Part shown: in pieces, positions 18,262 through 28,282 of the stretch
Layout: every line of letters begins with the position of its first letter
How positions within the stretch are numbered: position 1 is the stretch's first letter
NCBI RefSeq assembly: GCF_015704895.1
Contig: NZ_JADQWB010000006.1
Coordinates: 62,001 to 126,000, forward strand
Source: Agrobacterium leguminum
Lineage (GTDB): Bacteria; Pseudomonadota; Alphaproteobacteria; Rhizobiales; Rhizobiaceae
DNA length: 64,000 nt
Direction of reading: 5' to 3'
Translations under genes and position numbers: made by a program
Notes under the pieces: model-generated
What the model was told of the DNA's origin: nothing
The model's input: the letters and a program-made list of their open reading frames with translations, nothing else
Database searches by the model: none

Positions 18262-18283
18262 GCTGCCATCAGGCGATGGCAGC
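18262..18283. terminator. Stem-loop between convergent genes
   Basis: GCTGCCATC (18262-18270) and GATGGCAGC (18275-18283) form a perfect 9-bp stem with a 4-nt loop, centred between the stops of the FAD protein and the giant repeat protein. It could serve both strands. No strong T-tract follows on either side. Confidence 0.5.
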
Positions 18284-18323
18284 TATCCCGGCCCGGTTAT
18301 TTCCCTCTATTCGCAGGCTAAAG

Positions 18324-21300
18324 TCAGACGTCCAGATAAGACAAAATGGTTGCAGCGACGTCAGACACCTCCTGCGTTTCACTCGAAGCCTCCACTGAGG
18401 TGCTGGTCGCACTGTCCTGGGTCGAAGCCGTCTCATCGGTGGTTGAGATCAGGGAGGCGATATCCTGGACAGAGCTGTTGGTGGTCTTGGCGCTGTTCAA
18501 GGCCGTAACCTGCGCCGATGTCATGGCGGCGACCTGGCCTGGCGTGAAGGCTGCCGCCTGGGATGCCGTCAGGGCAGCGAGCGTACCCGTGCCCAATCCC
18601 GAGATTGCGCTCGAACTCAGGCTGATGATCTGTTCGGTGGAAAATGCCGTGAGGTCGTCGCCGCCAAGCGCGGCTGCCTGCAGCGCGTTGAGGACGCTGA
18701 CCTGTGACAGTGACAGCGCTCCGATTTGCGCGGACCCCATTGCCGCGACCTGACCGTAGCTCAGCGAAGCCACCTGGCCCGTCGTCAAAGCGGCGATCTC
18801 CTGAGAAGACAGGGACGCCACGACGGTGGCGGACAGTCCCTTTATCGCCGTCGAACTGATGGCGGCGAGTTCCCCGGTGGAGAATGTATCCAGATCATCC
18901 GCCGTCAACCCCGCAAGTCCGGCCGAACTCAATGCGGCGATCTGGCTGGTGGAGAGTGCTTCGATCTGGTCCTTGCCGAGGGCATTGATCTGATCGCTGG
19001 TCAATCCGGCGACGCCAGCCGTGCTCAGGGCCGCAACCTCGGCGGTGGAAAGAGCGGCGATAAAGTCCGTGGACAGTCCCTTTATCGCGCTTGAGCCGAT
19101 AGCCGCGAGTTCCTCCGTCGAGAAGGTTTCCAGCATCTCCGAGGACAGGCCCTTGAGCGCATCCGAATTCAGCGATGCTATCTGCCGGGTGGATAATGTC
19201 TGGACCTGTTCAATGCTCAGCGCGCCGGTCTGTGCGCTGCCAAGGCCTGCAATCGCCTTGGCGTCCAGAGCCGCTATCTGGCTGACGGAAAGGGAGGCGA
19301 TGTCGGCGGTATTCAGGGCCGCAACCTGTTTGGAGGTGAGGGCGCCGATCTGGGCATTGGTCAGCGCGCTTACCTGACCGGTGCCGAGAGCCGCGATCTG
19401 ATCCGTGGTCAGGCCCGGTATTGCCGCCGCGCCGAGCGCGGCGATCTGAGCAGTCGTCAACGAGGCGATGGTCGCTGTCGACAGGCCTGAGACCGCATTC
19501 GAACTGATGGCGGCCAGCTCGGCGGCAGTGAATGTATCGAGATCGCCGGCGCTGAGGGCTGCGATCTGTTTCGAACTGAGAGTGCCGATCTGACTGCTGG
19601 TCAGGGCCTCGACCTGAAGGGTGTCGAGGGCCGTGATCTGATCGGTGGTCAGGCCCGCCGTGCTGAGGGCGGCTATCTGGGCTGCCGAGAGCGAGGCGAT
19701 ACTGGCGATGCTGAGAGCCGCAACCTGCTTGGAGGTGAGGGCGGCGATCTGGGCGCTGGTGAGGGCATCCACCTGACCGGTGCCGAGGGCCGCGATCTGG
19801 GCGGTGGTCAGGCCGGGTACTGCGGCCGCGCCGAGGGCTGCGATCTGCGCCGTCGTCAGCGAAGCGATTGCCGCTGTCGACAGGCCCGAGATCGCACTCG
19901 AGCTGATGACAGCCAGCTCGGCGGCGGTGAATGTATCAAGGCCACCGGCGCTGAGGGCCGCAATCTGTTTTGCGCTGAGGACGCCGATCTGAGCACTGGT
20001 GAAGGCCTCGACCTGAGCGGTGTTGAGAGCGGCGATCTGATCGGTGGTCAGGCCTGCTATGCCCGCCGTGCTGAGAGCGGCTATCTGGGTTGCCGAAAGC
20101 GAGGCGATGCTGGCCACGCTGAGGGCGGCAACCTGTCTGGAGGTGAGGGCGCCGACCTGGATACTGATCAGGGCGTCGACTTGATCGCTTGTCAGGACTG
20201 CGACCTGCCCGGTGTTCAGCCCTCCAACGCCAGCCGCACTCAAGGCTGCGACCTGGGCCGTGGTCAGCGACGCTATGGTCTCCGTTGACAAGCCCGGGAT
20301 GGCATTTGAACTGATCGCGGCAATGTCCTTGGTCGAGAACGTTGCCATATCGTCCGTACCCAAGACCGCAATCTGTTTCGAGCTGAGAGCACCGACCTGT
20401 GTATCGGTCAAAGCCTCGACCTGCGCGGTGTCGAGGGCTGCGATCTGGTCAGTGGTCAGGCCCGTTATGCCCGCCGTGCTGAGGGCGGCTATCTGGGCTG
20501 CTGACAGCGAGGCGATGTCAGCCACGCTCAAGGCCGCAACCTGTTTGGAGGTGAGTGCCGCGATTTGGGTACTGGTCAGGGCTTCCACCTGATCGCCAGT
20601 GAGCGCCGCGACCTGTCCGGTGCTCAGCCCACCAATACCAGCCGTACTCAGCGCTGCGATCTGCGCTGTTGTCAGCGACGCTATGGTTTGGGTGGACAAG
20701 CCCGGGATGGCATTCGAACTGAGGGCGGCAATGTCCTTGGTCGAGAACGTCGCCATATCCTCCGCGCTCAGGACCGCTACCTGTGTCGAGCTGAGAGCGC
20801 TTACCTGGGCGCTGGTCAAGGCCTCGACCTGAGCGGTGCTCAGGGCGGCGATCTGCGCGGTGTTCAACGCACCGATGCTTTGCACATTCAGGGCGGCAAT
20901 CTGCGCTGTCGTCAGGGAGGCGATGGTCTCTGCCGACAGTCCGGCGATCGCACTGGAACTGATCGCGGCGATATCCTTGGTCGAGAATGTCGCAATGTCG
21001 TCCGCGCTCAAGGCGGCGATCTGTTTCGAGCTGAGCGCGCCGACCTGGGCGGTGGTCAAGGCTTCGACCTGGGCGATACTCAAGGCGGCGATCTGTGCGG
21101 TGCTCAACGCACCGATGCTTTGCGCGTTCAGGGCGGCAATCTGGGCTGTCGTCAGGGAAGCGAGGGTTTCCGCCGACAGTCCTGCGATTGCGCTGGACGT
21201 GATCGCGGCGATGTCCTTGGTCGTGAATTTCGCCAGATCGTCCGTCCCCAGCTGCGAAATCTGTGTGGAGCCGAGATTGACGATCTGCGCGCTCGTTAGG

Positions 21301-23501
21301 GCTTCGGCCTGGCTGGTGGTGAGGGTCGCCAGCTGCTGCGCGCTTAGTCCGGTAATGCCCGCAGCGCTCAGGGAGGCGATCTGGGCTGTCGAAAGAGCGG
21401 CTATGTCGTCTGTGCCGAGGGTGGCAATTTGTGCCGCGCTCAACCGCGCCATCTGCTTGGTCGACAGCTTGGAAACCTGATCGGTGCTGAGGGCGGCGAT
21501 CTGGCCGGTCGAAAGTCCCAGGATGCCGGAGGTGCTCATTGCCGCAAGCTGGGCCACGGAAAGCGATGCTATATTGTCCGTGCTCAATGCCGCAATCTGC
21601 CCCGAGCCGAAAGCCGCGATCTGGGCTGTGGTCAGGGCCGCGAACTGATCGATGCTGAGGGCCGCAACCTGATCGCTGGTCAGGCCCTTGATGCCCGACG
21701 TGCTCAACATGGCCGTTTGGCTGGTGGACAGGGCGGCCACGTCGTTGCCCAGGGCGGCGACCTGAACCGAGCTCAACGCCTTGATCTGCGCGGTGGATAG
21801 AAGGCTGACCTGATTGCCGCTCAGGGCTTCGATCTGATCGGAAGTGAGGCCGGCAATGGCGCTGGTGGTGAGGGCGCCGATCTGAGCGGTGGTGAAGGCC
21901 GCGATAACATCGGTGTTCAAGCCCGACATGGCTTTATTCGTGATCGCTGCGATATCGGCGGTCGAGAATGTCGCCAGATCCTCGATGCTCAGGGCTGCGA
22001 GCTGCGCTGAACTCAGGGACTTCACCTGCGTCGGAGACAGCGCCTCGACCTGCTCGGTGCTCAGAACTTCGATCTGATCGGCCGTCAGGCCGGCAATGGC
22101 GCTGGTGGTCAGGGCGGCGATCTGGGCGGTGGACAGCGCCGCGATTGCATCCGCGCTCAGGCCGGACATGGCTTTGCCGGTGATCGCCGCGATATCGGTG
22201 GTCGAGAATGTTGCTATGTCCTCGGCGCTCAGGGCGGCAAGCTGGACCGAGCTCAGCAACTTCACCTGTGCCGAGGACAGGGCCTCGACCTGCTGGGTGC
22301 TGAAGGCTTCGATCTGGTCGGCTATCAGGTTTGCGACCACGCCGGTGCTGAGGGCGGCAATCTGAGCGGTTGACAGGGCCTCAATCTGAGCAGCGCTCAA
22401 GGCCTGGAACTGCGCTACGCCGAGGGCGTTCATCTGGGCCGTGGTCAATGCGGCGATCTGCTCTTTGGTAAACGTGCTGATCGTTTCCGTGCCCAGACGG
22501 GGCATGGCTTTGCCGGTGATTTCCGCTATATCGGCGGTTGAGAATGTCGCGATGTCTTCCGCGCTGAGGGCCACGAATTGTGCCGCGCTCAGCGACCTCA
22601 CCTGTTCCGGCGACAGGGCTTCGACCTGGCTGGTGCTTAAGGCGGCAATGTGCGTCGTCTTGAGTGCGGCAATCTGCGCCGTCGTCAATGCGGCGATCTG
22701 GGCGGTGCTTAGGGTTTCGATCTGGTCGATCGTCAGGCCGGCAATCGTGCTTGCGCTGAGGGCGGCGATCCGATCCGGGCTAAACGCTGCGATTGCCTCG
22801 GTGCTGAGGCCCGGCATGGCCTTGACGGTAATCGCCGCGATGTCGGCGGTCGAGAATGTCGCTATATCGTCCGTGCCGAGAGCAGCGAGTTGCATCGAAC
22901 TCAGCACCTTGACCTGCGCCGGCGACAGGGCTTCGGCCTGTTCCGGGTTCAGGACCGCGATCTGGTCGGTCGTCAGGCTCGCAATGGCGCTCGTGCTCAG
23001 GGCCGCGATCTGATCCGGGGTCAGCCCTGCGATCACCTCCGTGCTGAGGCCCGGCATGGCTTTGCTTGTGATTGCGGCGATGTCGGCGGTTGAGAATGTC
23101 GCTATATCTTCCGCGCTCAGGGCGGCAATTTGCGTCGCATTGAGGGCGCGCACCTGAGATGAGGTCAAAGCCTCCGCCTGTTCCGTCGTCAGGGCATGGA
23201 GCTGGGTGGTGGTGAGCGCAGAAATCTGGCTCGAATTCAGGCTTTTGATGGCGTACTGATCGAGAATGTTGAGCTGATCCAGCGTCAGGCCAACGATGGC
23301 GCCCTGCGAAATGGCGCTCAACTGTTGTGAGTTGAGGACTTTGACATCCTCCACATCCAGTGCCGCGATCTGAGCCGACGAGAGCGCTTTGATCTGCGTT
23401 GTGGAAAGCGACGCCACGTCGTCGGTTGTCCAGGCTGCGACCGCCTCTGTCGAAAGATATCTGATCTGATTGACGTTCAGGGAAGAAATGATCGACGTCA
23501 T
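18324..23501 (-). CDS. Giant Ser/Thr-rich decapeptide-repeat protein A (1725 residues)
   Basis: Almost the whole protein is a decapeptide repeat of type LSTxQIxALx, with variants such as FSTADIAAIT, LTTDQIAVLN and LSSAQVKVLS. L, I and L fall at fixed positions, Ser/Thr doublets begin each unit, and Gln/Glu/Asp sits three residues on, a helix-capping pattern. I see no cysteine, almost no aromatic residues and no Sec signal peptide (start MTSIISSLNVNQ). The C-terminal 50 residues are acidic and Ser/Thr-rich, ending ILSYLDV, compatible with but not proof of a type I secretion signal. The N-terminus matches repeat protein B. It lies downstream of glf, OGT-like and GT2 genes on the same strand; the dense Ser/Thr doublets are candidate glycosylation sites (inference). 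Similar proteins elsewhere are loosely called adhesins or heme-utilisation proteins; I would not use those names. Confidence 0.9.
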   Translation of the reverse strand: MTSIISSLNVNQIRYLSTEAVAAWTTDDVASLSTTQIKALSSAQIAALDVEDVKVLNSQQLSAISQGAIVGLTLDQLNILDQYAIKSLNSSQISALTTTQLHALTTEQAEALTSSQVRALNATQIAALSAEDIATFSTADIAAITSKAMPGLSTEVIAGLTPDQIAALSTSAIASLTTDQIAVLNPEQAEALSPAQVKVLSSMQLAALGTDDIATFSTADIAAITVKAMPGLSTEAIAAFSPDRIAALSASTIAGLTIDQIETLSTAQIAALTTAQIAALKTTHIAALSTSQVEALSPEQVRSLSAAQFVALSAEDIATFSTADIAEITGKAMPRLGTETISTFTKEQIAALTTAQMNALGVAQFQALSAAQIEALSTAQIAALSTGVVANLIADQIEAFSTQQVEALSSAQVKLLSSVQLAALSAEDIATFSTTDIAAITGKAMSGLSADAIAALSTAQIAALTTSAIAGLTADQIEVLSTEQVEALSPTQVKSLSSAQLAALSIEDLATFSTADIAAITNKAMSGLNTDVIAAFTTAQIGALTTSAIAGLTSDQIEALSGNQVSLLSTAQIKALSSVQVAALGNDVAALSTSQTAMLSTSGIKGLTSDQVAALSIDQFAALTTAQIAAFGSGQIAALSTDNIASLSVAQLAAMSTSGILGLSTGQIAALSTDQVSKLSTKQMARLSAAQIATLGTDDIAALSTAQIASLSAAGITGLSAQQLATLTTSQAEALTSAQIVNLGSTQISQLGTDDLAKFTTKDIAAITSSAIAGLSAETLASLTTAQIAALNAQSIGALSTAQIAALSIAQVEALTTAQVGALSSKQIAALSADDIATFSTKDIAAISSSAIAGLSAETIASLTTAQIAALNVQSIGALNTAQIAALSTAQVEALTSAQVSALSSTQVAVLSAEDMATFSTKDIAALSSNAIPGLSTQTIASLTTAQIAALSTAGIGGLSTGQVAALTGDQVEALTSTQIAALTSKQVAALSVADIASLSAAQIAALSTAGITGLTTDQIAALDTAQVEALTDTQVGALSSKQIAVLGTDDMATFSTKDIAAISSNAIPGLSTETIASLTTAQVAALSAAGVGGLNTGQVAVLTSDQVDALISIQVGALTSRQVAALSVASIASLSATQIAALSTAGIAGLTTDQIAALNTAQVEAFTSAQIGVLSAKQIAALSAGGLDTFTAAELAVISSSAISGLSTAAIASLTTAQIAALGAAAVPGLTTAQIAALGTGQVDALTSAQIAALTSKQVAALSIASIASLSAAQIAALSTAGLTTDQITALDTLQVEALTSSQIGTLSSKQIAALSAGDLDTFTAAELAAISSNAVSGLSTATIASLTTAQIAALGAAAIPGLTTDQIAALGTGQVSALTNAQIGALTSKQVAALNTADIASLSVSQIAALDAKAIAGLGSAQTGALSIEQVQTLSTRQIASLNSDALKGLSSEMLETFSTEELAAIGSSAIKGLSTDFIAALSTAEVAALSTAGVAGLTSDQINALGKDQIEALSTSQIAALSSAGLAGLTADDLDTFSTGELAAISSTAIKGLSATVVASLSSQEIAALTTGQVASLSYGQVAAMGSAQIGALSLSQVSVLNALQAAALGGDDLTAFSTEQIISLSSSAISGLGTGTLAALTASQAAAFTPGQVAAMTSAQVTALNSAKTTNSSVQDIASLISTTDETASTQDSATSTSVEASSETQEVSDVAATILSYLDV

Positions 23502-23689
23502 GTCTGAAAAATCCTAAAGTCCAGGCCCAACAGGTGGATTTTCCGCCCGAGCCCCCGGAGGGGCATCGGTTACTCAGGTCCACCATTTTTCAGATGTTGA
23601 GTACGCAATCGGGCTTGCCTGAACCTGAAGTTGCTACGCTTCGCCCGCCGTCACGTTAAGTGACTGCATTCATGGAAGAGAACGGACGG

Positions 23690-24860
<1,171 letters not shown>

Positions 24861-24956
24861 TCAGTCCCGTTCATACGTCGCCCGGTGGGCGGTCGAGATT
24901 TGCATCGAAGAAGTGCCGCGCAGCGCATGCCCCGGCCGGTTGAGACTATCCCGTGC

Positions 24957-27002
24957 TCAGTTATCCGGTTTCCGCCAGAGGCGATTGTCATAGGGAATTG
25001 GCGAATAGTCGTGCCACTGGGTGAGTTTCTTGAGATAACGATTGCGATAGCTCTGCTCGTCTTCGAACTCAATGTTCTCGAACACGGCTTCCGCGCCCAG
25101 CTCGTAATAAAGATCGAGATTGCCAAGATCCGGCACCGGCGTCTCGCCGCGTTCACATTCGCCCTGCATTTGCCAGAACAGCTCTTCCAGACGGCGCGCC
25201 AGAGCGGGAATATCCCGCAATACGCTGGTGTCGCGCTGCCGGGCGATCGATTCTCTGACCTCCAGAAGCTTCTTCCTGTCGCGTTCGAAGCCGATGGCGC
25301 GGGCGACATAGTCTTCCGGCGAAGAACAAATCATTTCCGGAACACCCGCTGCGGTGACGATGCTGCCGCAGAACCGTGCCGCAAATGTCTTGCCGGACAT
25401 GGTGAGGACGGGCAGGCCGGATGTTATGGCGTCCGCGGCCGTGGAGTGAGCGCCATAGGGGAACGTATCCAGAAACAGGTCGGCAACGCCGATACGGGCG
25501 ATGTGCTGCGGGTTCGGAACCTTCGGCGCAAAGACGAGCCGGTCAGGTGAGACGCCGCTTTTTTCTGCGATTGCCTGCAGGTGCTGATTGACGTCTTCAT
25601 CGCCCGCCAGCAGCCACAACAGGCTGCCCGGCGTCTGCGACAGGATCGTCATCCATCGCGCAAAGCAGCTTTCGGTAATCTTCTGCATGCCGTTGAAGCT
25701 GGCATAGACGAACGCATCTTCAGGCAATCCGACCTCGGCCCGGCTTGGCCGGGCGGCGATGGGCCGCTTGCGGTCGAGCGGCTGGTCGCAGGCGATGCGC
25801 AGGACCTTTTCGGAGTAATAGATGTCGTTCTCCGGCGGGATCATGTAACCGTCCGAAATCAGGTACTGATGGAACGGGCTTCCCATCGATCCGGGGTAAC
25901 CGCAGAAACTGACGATGACCGGCGCGGGGCGATAGGCGAAAATCTTCGTGCGCGCGTCCTTGGTGTAGCCGTTCACGTCGATCAGAATATCGATTTCGTC
26001 GGAGATGATCTGCGAGGCCGCTGCGGCATCGTCCAGGCCGTGGATATCCCGCCAGCAATGGACTGCTGCCTTGATCCGCTCCTGCGTGCTGTCCGTGTTG
26101 CGGACGTTACCGCAATAATAGGCGAAGACCTCAAGGTTGTCCTTATCATGCAACTCCAGAACCTCGCAGAGAGCGAAGCCCACGGCATGATCGCGAAGAT
26201 CCGACGAGAGGTAACCGACGCGCAGCCGCTCACCGGTTCCAGACTTCAGCTTCGGCGACCTGCGCGGAAAACGGCTGAGGTCCGGCCGCGTGCCGACCAC
26301 CGTTTTGCTGTAGCGATATGCCTTGGCCAGCTGGAACATCGGATCGTCGGCGTAGCAGCTCAGCGTCAGCGAGGACATCGCATCGAGCATCTTGCGCGCA
26401 GGGACATGGTTTGAAGGAGCAAGCACCGGCCACTTGCACTGGCGCTGCCGCAACGACACCCAGTGCTGGCCTGCCTCCGGCAATTCCGGACGCAGCTCGA
26501 ATGCCTGTAGCAAGGCGGTTTCAGCGTCCTCGAGCTTGCCGGCGCCTTCGAGAACCCGGCCGATGTTCTGCAGGGCCATGTGCCGATGGCCGATCGCTTC
26601 GGCGTCGAGGTGCTTCGTCGTTTCGGCATATTGCGACCACTGTTCCACGGCCTGACCGATCAACCCGCTATCTTCGAGGACACGACCGAGATTGATGTAA
26701 CCGGGAGCGAATTGCGGATTGGCCTTCAAACAGGCGCGGAACGCCTGTACGGCGCCCGCGCGGTCGCCAAGCTGGCTGAGCGCAACGGCATAGTTGAAAT
26801 AGGCAAGATGAATGACGGGATTGTTGTCGTTGAACGCAACCCAGGTCTTGTAGAGTTCCGCAGCCGCGGTTCGCTGACCGGCGGCACTGAGCGCCTCGGT
26901 TACGCTCAGCAGATCCATGAGACTCATCCGCTGGTTCCGCGCAAGATCAAGGGCGCTGGGAGCGGCGGCGTCGTTTGAAGGTGAGACGGGATTGGCGGTC
27001 AT
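24957..27002 (-). CDS. TPR plus GT41 protein O-glycosyltransferase (OGT/SPINDLY-like)
   Basis: A 681-residue cytoplasmic enzyme. TPR helices fill about residues 26-180 and a GT41 catalytic domain runs from about 255. Key positions agree with eukaryotic OGT: SSDLRDH (His272), NGYTKDAR followed by RPAP and GYPGS (344-372), FNGMQK (Lys441, UDP-phosphate contact) and LDTFPYGAHSTAADA (511 on, nucleotide loop). OGT-type enzymes add a sugar from a UDP donor to Ser/Thr of folded or unfolded proteins; bacterial GT41 relatives also modify adhesins. The ATG at 27002 with AGGA upstream is preferred to the TTG at 27017. It sits between GT2 and glf and is bracketed by two Ser/Thr-rich repeat proteins, the obvious substrate candidates. 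Donor sugar and acceptor are inferred. Confidence 0.92.
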   Translation of the reverse strand: MTANPVSPSNDAAAPSALDLARNQRMSLMDLLSVTEALSAAGQRTAAAELYKTWVAFNDNNPVIHLAYFNYAVALSQLGDRAGAVQAFRACLKANPQFAPGYINLGRVLEDSGLIGQAVEQWSQYAETTKHLDAEAIGHRHMALQNIGRVLEGAGKLEDAETALLQAFELRPELPEAGQHWVSLRQRQCKWPVLAPSNHVPARKMLDAMSSLTLSCYADDPMFQLAKAYRYSKTVVGTRPDLSRFPRRSPKLKSGTGERLRVGYLSSDLRDHAVGFALCEVLELHDKDNLEVFAYYCGNVRNTDSTQERIKAAVHCWRDIHGLDDAAAASQIISDEIDILIDVNGYTKDARTKIFAYRPAPVIVSFCGYPGSMGSPFHQYLISDGYMIPPENDIYYSEKVLRIACDQPLDRKRPIAARPSRAEVGLPEDAFVYASFNGMQKITESCFARWMTILSQTPGSLLWLLAGDEDVNQHLQAIAEKSGVSPDRLVFAPKVPNPQHIARIGVADLFLDTFPYGAHSTAADAITSGLPVLTMSGKTFAARFCGSIVTAAGVPEMICSSPEDYVARAIGFERDRKKLLEVRESIARQRDTSVLRDIPALARRLEELFWQMQGECERGETPVPDLGNLDLYYELGAEAVFENIEFEDEQSYRNRYLKKLTQWHDYSPIPYDNRLWRKPDN

Positions 27003-27222
27003 GACATCCTGCGGCAAGCGACAAAGGGTCGAAGAAAAGAACAGCCTGTTGATGGGCCGTCCTTAGCTATCGCAGGTAACTTGCCTGTGGCTGGATGTGT
27101 TGGAAGCGGGGTTGCTTGCCTGGATCAGCCGGTAGTGTGGCCGCACGAAGTTTCCTCCCGGTCAGGCGCCGGCTTCCGGGAGATTGATGCTGTCATGCCG
27201 CAGTAAGGATCGCTCACATCAT

Positions 27223-28188
27223 CTAACGATGAGAGTATTTCATCCTGTAGCTCGCCAGCGCGATCGACGGGTTGATCCGATAGACACTGTCGAAGTCTTC
27301 ATCTGTAAAGTATTGGTATGAATGCGCGACATATTCGCGGAAAAGACCGTGCAGGTCCTGCCGCATCTGCTTGGCCGCCCATTCCAGCAAACCCGCCTTG
27401 AAGACGATGAAGATCGGGTAATATTTTGCCCTGAAGATCGGATTGTCCAGGAAAAGCTTCTCGATGTCTTTCAGTGCTGCGAACATCTCAAGCCGGCGCT
27501 CGTCGAACGTGCTTGTATGCTGCTCCCGCCCCGGGACGAGGCGGTGTGTTGTCAGGCTGCTGTTAATGGCCAGAAACCGTCCGGCATTCATATAGGCCGC
27601 CCAGTGCGGCAGGATATCTTCGTTGATCCGCGCCGTGGAGAAGCGCCAGTTCGTCCGGCGAATGAAAGATGTCCGCAGTATCTTGTTCCATGGGTAATTG
27701 ATCGTCACCAGGAATTGCGCGGTCGAGTCGAGGTCGATCATTGCGCTGTCGCGGCTGCCGAGGACGCTATCCCAGATATTCTTGTCGATAGGCGCCATTT
27801 CGCCGGCAGGGCCATCGGCCGTTCTCAGCACGCTATATCTGAATGCGGCGACATCGATATTCGTCTCATCCATCAAGGGCAGAACGGTATCGATGGCTCC
27901 CTCATGCAGGAGGTCGTCAGCATCGTGAAACAGGCAATATTGGCTGTCGATGGTTGCCAGCGCCCTGTTGCGGGCAACGCCCGGTCCGGTGTTCGTCTCG
28001 CTGCGCATCAGCCTTATATTGGCGTGCCGCGCGATGTATTGCTCGACGATGTCGCAGGTATTGTCGGTGGAGGCATCGTCGACGACGACGATATCCATCT
28101 CGGTTTCATTGCGCAGAACACTGTCGAGTGTTTCGCCGATAAGACTGGCCATGTTGTAGGCCGGGATGATGACGGATATTTTTGCCAT
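27223..28188 (-). CDS. Family 2 glycosyltransferase
   Basis: A 321-residue GT-A fold enzyme. It begins KISVIIPAYNMASLIGETLDSVL, has VVVDDASTDNT near residue 35 and the metal-binding DAD at 89-91 (LFHDADDLL). The ATG at 28188 is chosen; an in-frame TTG at 28224 precedes it. GT2 enzymes of this size usually extend a glycan in the cytoplasm. It is the first enzyme gene after repeat protein B, 94 bp beyond that stop and past a perfect hairpin. With the OGT-like and Glf genes it may elongate a protein-linked sugar, for example with Galf. The acceptor is unknown. Confidence 0.9.
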   Translation of the reverse strand: MAKISVIIPAYNMASLIGETLDSVLRNETEMDIVVVDDASTDNTCDIVEQYIARHANIRLMRSETNTGPGVARNRALATIDSQYCLFHDADDLLHEGAIDTVLPLMDETNIDVAAFRYSVLRTADGPAGEMAPIDKNIWDSVLGSRDSAMIDLDSTAQFLVTINYPWNKILRTSFIRRTNWRFSTARINEDILPHWAAYMNAGRFLAINSSLTTHRLVPGREQHTSTFDERRLEMFAALKDIEKLFLDNPIFRAKYYPIFIVFKAGLLEWAAKQMRQDLHGLFREYVAHSYQYFTDEDFDSVYRINPSIALASYRMKYSHR

Positions 28189-28233
28189 GACGGATACTGA
28201 ATGTCCTTCTGGGGCATTCTGCAATTAAAATGT

Positions 28234-28259
28234 TACGACGCGGCCTGAGCCGCGTCGTA
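28234..28259 (-). terminator. Intra-operon terminator/attenuator after repeat protein B
   Basis: A perfect 11-bp stem (TACGACGCGGC at 28234-28244, GCCGCGTCGTA at 28249-28259) with a 4-nt loop lies 24 bp after the repeat-protein stop. On the minus strand it is followed by ACATTTTAATT. It is probably a partial terminator that leaves the glycosyltransferase genes expressed at a lower level than the structural protein. Confidence 0.7.
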
Positions 28260-28282
28260 GGTTTCGTCGGGTCGTTTAAGGC

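Noticed and set aside
18346..23093. Many long plus-strand open frames across repeat gene A (and likewise 28302-31103 across B), rich in Ala/Leu/Val.
   Set aside because: They mirror the 30-nt period of the minus-strand repeats, have no ribosome sites and end irregularly. They are shadows of the GC-rich repeat.
18324..23501. RTX calcium-binding or heme-utilisation protein.
   Set aside because: No GGxGxDxUx nonapeptides and no heme-binding motif are visible; such names would be based only on repetitiveness.
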